In this document: positions 54,639-64,000 of the stretch, one piece after another
How the letters are laid out: each line of letters begins with the position of its first letter
Numbering within the stretch: position 1 is the first letter of the stretch
Source: Coptis chinensis
Lineage: Eukaryota > Streptophyta > Magnoliopsida > Ranunculales > Ranunculaceae
DNA length: 64,000 nt
NCBI GenBank assembly: GCA_015680905.1
Contig: CM027381.1
Coordinates: 91,227,501-91,291,500, forward strand
Direction: 5' to 3'
Made by a program: the position numbers and the translations under genes
Notes under the pieces: model-generated
Told to the model about the DNA's origin: nothing
Seen by the model: only the letters and a program-made list of their open reading frames with translations
Databases searched by the model: none

Positions 54639-55262
54639 CTCAAATAATGTAGGTAGAGTTGTCTGTATAGTCAGAAGAGGGGCCAATAGGACCAGTAACA
54701 GCATGAGGGCTGCAAGCAAATACAAAAATAATTGTCAGTATATGTATGTAATTACACAAATTATGAAATTATTTAGAGAATTTGGACAAATTCTAATGAG
54801 CATATGATAAGAAGAGGACATAAATTTCAAAGAAAAGTGGTGCGTTGGACAAAGTGACAAACTAAGATATGATTATAACTGTACTCAAGTTACTAGACAT
54901 CTTAGGTATCAAAAATAAGATGAATTGATATCAGTACAAGAACAAACAGATGAGGGATAAGCCTTGAGGTCACCTCTCAAATATAGGTTCATCAGATGTA
55001 AGTAAAGATGTCACTCCACCAGTTGCCCTGGGAGTAAAGAAGACAAACATTCCAGCTAGAAGCTTTGGATGCAGATCTTTTGCATTGGCTTTCTCCTCCT
55101 GAAACGAAAAGCGGTTAGATATAAGAATGAAACTGGAACTAAATGACAAAGTTATATCAAGAGCTGATGGTGACCGATACAAAAAATATGTACAAATACT
55201 GGACGACTTACCACATCATCTGAGTACCGTATCCGGAACCCTAAATACATTCCATAACCACC
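54639..55262 (-). pseudogene. DUF4079 membrane-protein gene fragment, three exons
   Basis: Three exons with good GT-AG borders: 55262-55212 (GYGMYLGFRIRYSDDV), 55098-54974 (EEKANAKDLHPKLLAGMFVF, FTPRATGGVTSLLTSDEPIF) and 54709-54639 (PHAVTGPIGPLLTIQTTLPT, LFE). The order and wording match plant DUF4079 proteins, small multi-pass proteins predicted in the chloroplast. Function is not known to me. Retained introns show it came from genomic DNA, not from an mRNA. The N-terminus and last transmembrane part are missing. It lies antisense inside RepHel. Confidence 0.7.
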
Positions 55263-58200
55263 CAACTAAAATTAGTTAGCAGCTGTCTAACGAATTCAAA
55301 ACTAACATGACCATCATAATAATCACTAAGCCATGTCACTAAGCCATGTCAATAATGACCATCAAAAATTAGTTAGCGCATATAATCTGTTCCAAAGCAA
55401 TAATAATATTCTTTTGTACACCAAAGTTTCTACTCAATTTGTTTTTCCAAGTTTTGACTATGCCAGAGAAATAATACTTTCCAACATTTGTTATGCAACA
55501 ATATACACAATAGAGTTTCAGAAGAGGGGTTTACCAGACGCTCATATGTTGCTTTTCTTGGATAATGGTGCCAAGCCAAAGACCCCTACTCAGATCAATA
55601 AGTTAATATCAGTAGAGTTTCCAGACCCAGAAGATAAAGTTGCATATGAAGCAGTCACACAGTTTATGATACATGGGCCCTATGGAGATTTAAATTCAAG
55701 ATCGCCATGTATGTTGGAAAATAAGTGCTCTAGACACTATCCTAAGGCCTTTTGCAGTGAGACTTCTATTGATCACAATGACTTCACCGTTTATAGGAGA
55801 AGAAACAATGGTCGTAAAGTCACGGTTAAAGTTTTTGATAAAACTGAAGAACTGGACAATAGGTGGGTGATACCACATAATGTCGATTTGTGTGTGAAAT
55901 TTCAAGCACACATAAATGTTGAGCACTATATAAGGCGAGGTCGATCAAATATCTTTTCAAGTATATTAACATGGGCAAAGACAGAGCCACTGCCATTATT
56001 GTCGAAAATGTTGCGACAGATTTAGGCACAGGGAAACAAACCATTAGAGATGTAGACGAAGTTGAACATTTTCTTGATTGTCGTTATCTTTCTGCTTCTG
56101 AAGCATGTTGGAGGTTATTGAATTTTGAAATTCAATACAGAAACCCAAGAGTAGAAAGGTTGCCATTCCATCTTGAAGGAGAGCAAATGGTCTATTACGT
56201 TGATAAAGATCTACCGGAAAGAAGTCATAGAGCGAGAATGTATCAAAGACAAAGTTTACAGAGTGGCTTAAAGCAAATGCCATGTACCCATCTGCTAGAG
56301 AACTTACTTATATGGATTTTCCAACTAAATGGGTTTGGCAAACCAAAAGTAAAGAGTGGACTCCAAGAAAAGGTGGTGGTAAAAAAAAATCGGCCGCGGT
56401 CTACTATGCTCACCCTACATCGGGGAGAAAGATTTTACTTGGCGTGATATTGCTTAATATTGTCAAAGGCCCTAGAAGCTTTGAAGAGATCAGAACAGTA
56501 AATGGAACTACTTATCCTACTCTTAAAGCGGCATGTCAGGTAACTTATAAAATGAATGTTCCAATAAATTTAAAAGATTTTCATAATTAGAGACACATCT
56601 ATTATGCATGTATATTATTTGATTTCATTTAGCACATTTTTTTATGCATATATATTAAATTAAATTTACCTATTAGGCACTAGGTTTGCTTGATGATGAC
56701 AGCGAGTGGGATGATGCTCTGAAAGAGGCCAGCGGATTTCAAAGCCCTAAAGCGTTACGTGAACTGTTTGTGACATTAATGTTGAAGTGCGAGATATCAT
56801 TTCCTAAAAAATTATGGGAAAAACATCATCATGCTCTTGGAGAAGACATCTTATATCGATATAGAAGAAACAATGGGAATCAGACATTGAATTTATCAGA
56901 AGAGAAAATAAAAATTACACTCTGTGTGAGATTGAAAATATCATGCTCAAAAGAGGAAAAACTTTGGCAACTGTGAAAGACTTTCCATTTCCAGATATGA
57001 AGGACCAAATGCCAGCTGGGAATAAAATAATTGCAGAAGAACTTGACTATAACTGTCGTGCATTACGTGATGAATACGTTAAATTGCATGAAGCCCTTAA
57101 TACTGAGCAGCGGGAAGTTTTCCAATCAGTTACAGAAGCAGTATATTCATAGAATGGAGGTGTATTTTTCATTTATGGCAGTGGTGGGACTGGAAAAATG
57201 TATTTGTACAAGACTATCATTTCAAAGTTGAGATCAGAAGGTAAAATTGTACTTGTAGTTGCTTCTTCAGGAATAGCATCACTCCTTTTACTAGGAGGGC
57301 GAACAACACATTCGAGGTTTAATATTCAAATTCCTACCAATGAAGATTCAACTTGCAACATCTCAAAACATGAAGCACTGGCCAAGCTCATACAGAAAGC
57401 CGATCTTATTTTATGGGATGAAGCACCAATGACTCATAGGCACGGTTTTGAAGTTGTTGATAGAACTTTAAAAGACATAATGGATGAAGAAACCAAACGT
57501 TTTGGTGGCAAAACATTTCTAATGGGTGGTGACTTCAGACAAATTTTGCCAGTTATTCCAAGGGGTAAAAGAGGTGACATTGTTGACGCTTCAATAAATA
57601 GGTACGATTTTAGATATATCAAAAAACACAATTTTATCAAATAATTTGCTTAGTAACTTTGAACAATTTATTTTTTTTACCATATTTATCTATATTTGAC
57701 AGGTCCAAAATCTGGGAAGAATGTAAAGTATTTCATCTGACTCAAAACATGAGATTACAAAATGACATAGTAGACCCTAAAACAGTTAGCTCTATAGAAG
57801 ACTTTAGCAAGTGGGTTTTAGATCTTGGAGATGGAAACTTGTCAGCAATTGCTATGGAGAATGATATTGAACGAACATGGATACAAATTCCAGAAGATCT
57901 CCTTATTCCAGAATCCGATGACTCTATCCAAGATATTGTGTCAACTATTTATCCAGATTTTGCCAGAAATCATAACTCGGTTAAGTACCTCAAGGAAATA
58001 AGTATCTTGGCCCCTAAGAATGAAACAGTTGATGAGATTAACTCATACATTATTTCATCACTGCCAGGAGATTTACAGAGTTACTTGAGTGCAGACTCAC
58101 TTTGTCCCATAGAAGGTTAGCACATCAAATAAATAAATAAATAATTGTTTTCCTTTAGACATTTTTTACATTTCTTATAAGATTATTTAATTATTTTGCA

Positions 58201-58677
58201 GGAAAGTCTGCTGAACAAGACGTTCTCTATCCTATAGAATTTTTGAATACTCTTCAATTTTCTGGAGTGCCAAACCATAACATTGAGCTGAAAGTTGGTG
58301 TTCCCATAATGTTAATGCGGAATTTGAACCAGAGTGCAGGGCTTTGCAATGGAACTAGGTTGATTGTGACCAGATTGGGATCCAAAGTTATTGAAGCAAA
58401 AATTATAATAGGTAGTAATATAGGAGATCCAGTCTACATTCCAAGAATCATCCTGTCTCCGAGTGACACCAAGTGGCCATTTGTCTTCAAGAGAAAACAA
58501 TTTCCTATCAGAGTGTGCTATGCAATGACTATAAACAAGAGCCAAGGACAAACTTTCAACCATGTTGGTGTTTATTTACCACGGCCAATTTTCACACATG
58601 GCCAATTATATGTGGCTGTTTCAAGAACAACATCTAGACAGGGACTAAAATTTCTAATAAAAAGTGAAGACGATTAG

Positions 58678-60154
58678 CCAAAAGGATATACACAGAATAT
58701 TGTATATAAAGAGGTTTTTCAAGCAATTTGATTAAGGTACTGTTCTTATGATTAAACTTATCAACATCATAATACTTAATGTTTTTTGTAATATTATTAT
58801 TAATATTTTTTGTTGGCGTTGGAAATTCCTTTGCACGTGATTGTAAGGCTCTATTACTATCTGATTTTTGCAGTGAAGGACTTACCACTAAAATCGTATA
58901 CATGTTTTTTTGCAGAAATACTATGTGTGAATGCTGGAATGGTGATTTGATGATCTTTGCATTAGAAGCCGAGAAGATTGCGTTTTTTCTTTGTCTATTT
59001 CATACCAACTTTGTCTAATTTCTTTTGTCCTATATTCATTATGACATTTATGAAAAAACCTTATCTTTGTCTCCACTTTTTTTTTATTAATATTGACTGG
59101 ACACTCAACATCATTCAGTGTGATCTAATGTAGGAACTTTAGATCTTACTCTTGCCCAGGGTCGATCTTAGGAATCAGGATTCTATTTTGTGGAAAATTA
59201 GACCATTCAATGGTGGGCTGGTTTGGCAAATGTTTGTGCAAGTTATATGCCTATTACCTCTGATAAAAAAATATGCCTATTGCCTAAACTGGATCATTAT
59301 CACCCAGGGTTCTTGCACGGTATGCCGGTATGCTTACTTTTGGATAAGAAGTATTGATTTAGCGTGTTTTGCTTTGGTAGTTGTTTTCGTGCAAGTTAGC
59401 ACACACTCTCATCTGTTTGTAACTTTGAAGCCCAATTCTTTGCGACATAATGTCATGTGTGGTAAGTTGGTATTGAACTTATTCCCCCTGTGCTTTGGAT
59501 TATATTTACTGCGAGATTTGTTTTCATTGTTATCCTCCTTCTGGTGAGAATAATATACTATCTTTTGTCCATTGATATTGCAAGGTTGTCAAGTCCTGTC
59601 TAGATACTGGTTAATGCGACTTTGACAGGAGAATATAGGTATTAAACTGGTCAGACTTGAGCTAGCCAAGAAAAAGGTGAGTTGTTGACCAGTTCTAACT
59701 GACAATACCATATTACGGTATCGCACATTCGCACAAATTAAGCAAACTACAACTATACTTGCATTTGGTGTAAGCTTTGAATAACTGTTTATCTTTGGAT
59801 GAAGAAACTTCCCTCCTAAGTTTGTTGAGCTAACTTACTTATCGTCTTGATATTGGTAATTCTTTTTGTAGTGCTCGAAATAACACAGAGCATGTGATAT
59901 TGGATGAGGTTGCTCACGTGTTTGTGCTTAATGGAGATTCTGTTAAAGCAGTATCTGGTATTATGGTCATATTGCAGAGACGAGTAGTAGAGCCATTGCA
60001 TACATCCATCAGACCATGAGCTTTATAAGTTTGAAGTGTTTGAGTGCTTACTCAAACCACTCAACACAGTATCTGGTCTTTATGGTCATGTTGCAGAAAC
60101 AACAAGTAAGACCTTTGCCTACATCCATGACCTTTAAAAGTTTAAAGTGTTTCA
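58678..60154. other. Unassigned sequence downstream of RepHel
   Basis: At about 59871-60010 a plus-strand segment reads ARNNTEHVILDEVAHVFVLN and VKAVSG. A repeated piece encoding (Y)GHVAETTSKTFAYIHDL-like sequence occurs at about 59955-60010 and 60068-60130. The family is not recognised. The frame at 59152-59547 is open but unconvincing. Confidence 0.4.
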
Positions 60155-61461
60155 GGTAGGAGGGACATAATTATGCCTACATCCATGACCTTATGATTTT
60201 CTACTAAGGGATACAGTTTCCAAGAAAATGATAACACAAAACATTCAGAGAATAATTTATTCAATCAAAGACATGAGAGGTCATTATAAGTGTATGAAAA
60301 TGCTTACCTCGAAAAAGGTGTCACCGTATCTTGAAAAGTTAAGGTCTGCAGATTCGTTGCTCTTGGCTGTAAGTTCCTTTGATCAATGTAGTTTAGCATA
60401 CAGTATTTATGTCCTTCAATTTGGTGCATTGTTAAATTTAAGTTTGATAGCTATATATCTCACACTTTGGTTCAGCACTCTGTCCTTCATAGAAGGTTAC
60501 AGTTAATGCAGTAATATCCATTTCAGTGGTGAATTGCCTATTTGAAACATAAACTAACATTTTGGTTAATTAGGGTGGTCAGGAGCAAAACTAGCGCATC
60601 TACTCCAAGAGGCTGCATTGGTGGCAGTTCGGAGAGGGCATGGTTCTATCCTTCAGTCAGACATAGATGATGTTGTTGACCGCCAATAACTCTCCCACCA
60701 AAAATCTCATTCACTGCTATAGCTGCAACGGCAGCACTCGCCACACTCAAACCCAAACCACTCCCTTACGGCAACCCTTTCTCAAGCGAAAGCAACCACT
60801 CTCTTCGAACACTGCTAGGTAAATTTGTAAAGGAACACACTCACTCTCTCAAGTATAGATCGAGAGTAAGACCAAATTGAAAGGAAACCTATTGTTAAGG
60901 CATATGCATTTTGTTAAGTGGGTTTCAATGGTTAAGGTAGGAGGGACATAATTCTGCCTACATCCATGACCTTATGATTTTCTACTAAGGGATACAATTT
61001 CCAAGAAAATGATAACACAAAACATTCAGAGAATAATTTATTCAATCAAAGACATGAGAGGTCATTATAAGTGTACGAAAATGCCTACCTCGAAAAAGGT
61101 GTCACCGTATCTTGAAAAGTTAAGGTCTGTAGATTCATTGCTCTTGGCTGTAAGTTCCTTTAATCAGTGTAGTTTAGCAAAAAGTATTTATGTCCTTCAA
61201 TTTGGTGCATTGTTAAATTTAAGTTTGATAGCTATATATCTCACGCTTTGGTTCAGCACTCTGTCCTTCATAGAAGGTTACAGTTAATGCAGTAATATCC
61301 ATTTCAGTGGTGAAGTGCCTATTTGAAACATAAACTAACATTTTGGTTAATCGGGGTGGTCAGGATCAAAACTGGCGCAGCTACTCCAAGAGGCTGCATT
61401 GGTGGCAGTTCGGAGAGGGCATGGTTCTATCCTTCAGTCAGACATAGATGATGTTGTTGTT
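60155..61461. repeat. ~525-bp direct duplication, offset 781 bp
   Basis: 60155-60680 and 60936-61461 are nearly identical, beginning GGTAGGAGGGACATAATT and ending GACATAGATGATGTTGTTG. The 255-bp spacer holds an unrelated piece (PPKISFTAIAATAALATLKP-like coding). The duplicated part carries an unknown exon (SIKDMRGHYKC, VSPYLEKLRS) and an FtsH-like exon. Confidence 0.92.
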
Positions 61462-61575
61462 GACTTTAACTGTGGGACCAAAGCGTGTAGGGATTGAGTT
61501 GGGTCATCAAGGGCAATGTCGTAGAGCAACTACTGAGGTTGGAACTGCAATGACATCTTATTTACTGAAGGCGCT
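60574..61575 (+). pseudogene. FtsH/FTSHi-like chloroplast protease C-terminal fragment
   Basis: Exon copy 1 (from about 60574) reads GWSGAKLAHLLQEAALVAVR and RGHGSILQSDIDDVVDR. Copy 2 (from about 61355) repeats it with GWSGSKLAQLL and, in a shifted frame, continues LTVGPKRVGIELGHQGQCRR and ATTEVGTAMTSYLLK. This is the AAA-lid end and the start of the peptidase-like domain of plant FtsH-type proteins. GIELGHQGQCRRA lacks the HEXXH zinc motif, which points to an inactive FTSHi member. Only about 70 residues remain. The adjoining sequence changes abruptly to a phospholipase D fragment, so this is a chimaeric captured piece. Confidence 0.7.
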
Positions 61576-61597
61576 TGATTTATATTACTAGTTGGAC

Positions 61598-61755
61598 AGT
61601 GTACAACAAAGTCTGATTAGTTCGAGATGTAGCTTCTGGATCAGATGTCACAATAGAGGATTTTCTCAAGTCCAAGTCGCAGGAAGGTGTGAGGGTGCTG
61701 CTTTTGATATGGGATGATCCTACTTCAAGAAGCATCTTGGGTTTGGATTCATGAT
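61598..61755 (+). pseudogene. Phospholipase D fragment
   Basis: The plus strand reads VYNKV, a stop, then LVRDVASGSDVTIEDFLKSK, SQEGVRVLLLIWDDPTSRSI and LG before losing similarity. LLK(S)KSQEGVRVLLL.WDDPTSR is a conserved stretch of plant phospholipase D (beta/gamma/delta type), upstream of the first HKD motif. No catalytic HKD motif is present. Confidence 0.72.
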
Positions 61756-62610
61756 TGTACCCGAACTTCACTGCCTGAGGAAGATCTCCTGGAATAGCAA
61801 GGAAGTATACGGTCTAATTCCCAGGCCTACATAACGACTTCTTCATTATTAAAAATGGTAGAACAGACACCATCATTATACATAATAAAGCAAAATGCCA
61901 AGAGCATTGGCATTTTGATTCGGTAACCTGTACAGAAGTTTAAGAAGAGTACTTCATCTCAAAGTACTTTTTAAATAGTTCGTTTTTGATTTCTTACTGT
62001 AAATGTTTTTCTCGATTTCGAGTAAATGTGGATTGTTCTATTGAAAGATATATGCAATGAGATTCTTAGTATTTGTTTCCTGAGCTTTGTTGTCACTATT
62101 TTCATGTGTGTGAGAAGATTGCAACTCAACAGATAGTCTTATTTGGTAGTAGTTTAGTTAAACCACCTGGCCTAGACATAGTCATATTGGTACTTACTCC
62201 AATCATATTTCAACTTCGTCTCTAAGCAAGAAATTACTTGATACGACTGAAAAAAAGACAAGGTACGGCACTATAAGGGTTAATGTTTATCTTCATACCA
62301 ATAGAATCTACCACTAGATAGGGTTAATGTTTATCTTCATACCAATAGAATCTGCAACTAGATTACTATAAGGGTTAATGTTTATCTTCATACGATTTCT
62401 CAGACAATAACAATTACGAATTACGTTCAGAATATAAACTAATTTCAAAGTTTATCTACCACGACTAATGAAATGAAGACTATATTAATGTCAAAGTTTA
62501 TCTTATTTAAGAAAGATTTACTTACTAAGTGTTTTGTTCAACATTAAATTCCTATTAGCTACGTTTCTGAGAACAATAGTTTAATTCAAACTCTAATTCA
62601 TACTAATACT
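61756..62610. other. Spacer with a threefold repeat
   Basis: No gene is seen. AGGGTTAATGTTTATCTTCA recurs at 62276, 62320 and 62371 with the linker ACCAATAGAATCT. The spacer separates captured fragments from the RPA promoter. Confidence 0.6.
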
Positions 62611-62614
62611 AAAC

Positions 62615-62624
62615 CTATAAATAC
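62615..62624 (+). promoter_or_regulatory. TATA box of the second RPA gene
   Basis: CTATAAATAC lies about 140 bp before the first Met codon. A leader ending CAAAAGAAG before GTAAAA (about 62669) suggests a leader intron, as in the other two Helitron genes. Confidence 0.5.
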
Positions 62625-62760
62625 AATATCAATATACAATTGTCATTCTTAACCCCTAAACAAAAGAAGGTAAAATCTTAACTAATCTATTTATACTCAA
62701 TGAACTACATGCTTTTAACAATATTTTGATATTGTTAATGGTTTACTGAATCGATTTTAA

Positions 62761-64000
62761 ATGGCAAGGAAGTGCAAAACTTTTGACGAACTGAACCTTA
62801 ACTCAGGATTTTGCAAAATAAGAGCACGAGTAAGTAGACTCTGGATATCACGGTTTAAGGAAAGACTCTTTGGAACTGAGATGATATTAATTGATGAAAA
62901 GGTAAAATTTATTTGTTTAGGCTATTGAAATTAAAATTCAAGTTTCATTGTTTGATAATTTTAAATGTTTTTGTTGCTACAAATAATTAGCACTATTTTG
63001 ACAAAAACAAAGTTGTTATACTGCTGAGATTTTCAAGATTGTTGACAAGAAAACCAAATTCATGCTAAAATCGATAAAGTTTTGCAAAAGGACTTTGACA
63101 CAAAATTGAAACAAAGAGAAGTTTATTATTTTGAAAATTTTGAGGTAAAGGCAGACTCATTTAAATTTCAACCTGTGAGATTCAACTTCACAATATCATT
63201 CAAAAAAGAAACAGTCGTGACTACTTCAAAGGAAGACACATCAATATTCAGGCACCACAAATTTTCATTTGTTGAATTTGAAGAATTCATGGAGAAAAAA
63301 GATTACTATGTCAAGGCGATCAACACAGTTGGTATATATGTTATTAATTACTTAAAGTTTTGTTTTGTACATGTATTTTTTGTAATAACATTTTCTACTA
63401 AACAGATTTTGTAGGGCTTCTAAAAAAAGTATCAGCTCAAAGCCCATATGGTTTCAGAGATGTTACACTAATGAATGAGAGGTAACATACGAAAAAAAAA
63501 AAAATAATTCGACAATTTTTTTTACAAAATAAATTCTTATTTCTGATCTCTTTTCTCTTTTTGCAGGAACTATGAACTGGATATTGCTCTATGGGGTGAA
63601 GATTCAGAAAAAAATTGATGGACTAAACAATTCTAATGGAATTGTCATAGTCATATTAACGTCACTCTATATGAAAAAAATTGGACGTATGCAAATTATT
63701 CAATAATACTCGATGTTTATATGTCTAATTTTATTATTTTAAAAAACTTAATTTTTATTATTATCTAATTTGACTCCATAGCTGTCTTTAAAGCATCCGT
63801 CACATCAGCAACATAAGTATACTTCAATTTGGATATCCCTCAGTCTAATGAAATGAGAAAGAGGTAAAAATAATCTAATATGTTTATTATTTAATAATTA
63901 ATATATATTGACATATAAATCTAATCTAATGCAGCTTTGAGACCGAAAACATTCAAATAGAGTTTGAGGAACATAAAGAAGGTGAACCTACTTCACTTTT
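62761..64000 (+). pseudogene. RPA1-like gene of the large Helitron, runs off the window
   Basis: Exon 1 starts at Met 62761: MARKCKTFDELNLNSGFCKI, RARVSRLWISRFKERLFGTE, MILIDEK, then GT. Exon 2 (about 63040-63330) reads NQIHAKIDKVLQKDFDTKLK, REVYYFENFEVKADSFKFQP, FTISFKKETVVTTSKED and FSFVEFEEFM, the DBD-A OB fold. Exon 3 (about 63406-63481) gives DFVGLLKKVSAQSPYGFRDV and TLMNER, followed by NYELDIALWGED, opening DBD-B. Exons from about 63782 give AVFKASVTSAT, a stop, VYFNLDIPQSNEMRK and FETENIQIEFEE. The TGA after EKN and a TAA after SAT break the frame. It shares most wording with the RPA relic at 34918 (NQIHAKI, FSFVEFEE) but keeps DBD-B, so the two Helitrons carry related RPA genes. Confidence 0.78.

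Larger units (their letters stand above)
52906..55330. other. Insertion or captured block inside RepHel
   Basis: The RepHel reading line breaks after QRRKHFGKAWAG (GT follows at about 52887) and resumes before ATIYTIEFQKRG at about 55490. The intervening 2.4 kb holds minus-strand exons of a host gene with introns, so it may be captured DNA in a RepHel intron or a nested element. No clear termini were found. Confidence 0.5.
50695..58677 (+). pseudogene. Helitron Rep-helicase (RepHel), degenerate multi-exon gene
   Basis: Visible exons: about 50698-51135; 51219-51595 (CVCSFCGAILWYEE, ENIRAYNSMFAFTS); 51781-52540 (LYVYDIANEVQNRLNS, FRMQMRANEG); 52633-52887 (YQDAIAISRWAGTPDIF); then after a 2.4-kb interruption about 55490-56540 (IYTIEFQKRGLPDAHMLLFL, YLFKYINMGKDRAT, CRYLSASEACWRLLNFEIQY); 56677-57602; 57702-58117; 58202-58677. 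The N-terminal half is the HUH replication initiator, the C-terminal half a Pif1-type 5'-3' helicase: [55 protein letters not shown]. Damage: HUH motif first His replaced by Asp (GAC 55537-55539), 1-base frameshift before the Tyr motif (YLFKY, 55950-55964), TAG at about 57150 just before Walker A, Walker A T replaced by M, and other stops. The helicase exons after 57190 are long and open. Confidence 0.9.
49920..64000 (+). mobile_element. Large Helitron with Rep-helicase, RPA gene and captured fragments (open at window end)
   Basis: The plus-strand Rep-helicase gene (50695-58677) and the plus-strand RPA1-like gene (62761 to the edge) are the standard coding set of plant Helitrons. Between and within them are fragments of PABP, a DUF4079 protein, an FtsH-like protein and phospholipase D, some with introns. 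The 5' terminus was not located and could lie left of 49920, perhaps including the JMJ fragment. The 3' end (hairpin plus CTRR) would be beyond the window. Treating everything here as one element is an inference; nested elements are possible. Confidence 0.6.

Noticed and set aside
54970-55182. DUF4079 frame as a single uninterrupted exon
   Set aside because: GT and AG signals at 54973 and 55099 show the frame includes intron sequence at both ends; the real exon is shorter.
58779-59547. Phe/Leu-rich plus-strand frames after RepHel as membrane-protein genes
   Set aside because: Composition follows from T-rich DNA; there is no domain, no conserved motif and no splice support.

Overview
The window looks like AT-rich nuclear DNA from a flowering plant, probably a eudicot. 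GT-AG introns are visible in many gene relics. The recognisable proteins are plant types: F-box proteins with an F-box-associated domain, pectinesterase with an inhibitor pro-region, plant Tubby-like protein, plant mobile domain, and FAR1/MULE transposase. I could not place the species. Nothing bacterial or viral was recognised, and I saw no CRISPR array, tRNA or rRNA gene.

Layout. (1) 1-8250: a GATATATCGG-rich repeat, an LTR-like fragment, a MITE with 9-bp target duplications, an ankyrin-repeat gene relic on the minus strand split inside an exon by a ~1.1 kb element, and two LTRs facing each other with a primer-binding site beside one. (2) 9.5-10.6 kb: the one clearly intact gene, an F-box/FBA gene on the minus strand. 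(3) 11.2-20.4 kb: a degenerate Mutator-like element. It has a palindromic repeat array, a FAR1-type transposase with a C-terminal OTU domain (plus strand), and a converging plant-mobile-domain gene (minus strand). Related hairpin-unit arrays occur at three places in it. (4) 21.2-23.3 kb: a pectinesterase pseudogene. (5) 27.6-29.7 kb: a second MULE transposase fragment, followed by relics of RTF1/VIP5 and VIP3, two subunits of the same Paf1 complex. (6) 34.5-36.5 kb: a small Helitron-like element with an RPA1-like relic, a captured Tubby C-terminal domain and a recognisable 3' end (hairpin plus CTAG). (7) 36.5-43.1 kb: two F-box paralogues of the 9.5 kb gene. One is split by a polyadenylated retrocopy with an 11-bp target duplication and by an 83-bp MITE; the other carries frameshifts. 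(8) 43.5-49.5 kb: exon relics, LTR-like sequence and a JMJ25/IBM1-type JmjC fragment. (9) 49.9 kb to the window end: a large Helitron with a multi-exon Rep-helicase and an RPA1-like gene that runs off the edge. It surrounds pieces of PABP, a DUF4079 protein, an FtsH-like protein and phospholipase D.

Most coding sequence belongs to mobile elements or was carried or broken by them. Both Helitrons pair replication functions (Rep-helicase and/or RPA-like ssDNA binding) with captured host fragments that keep introns, which is typical of plant Helitrons. The large MULE combines transposase, OTU and PMD modules with its own repeat arrays and is the best candidate for an unusual system. Its reading frames are damaged, so any activity would depend on intact relatives elsewhere. 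All family names come from reading translations by eye; no database search was run.
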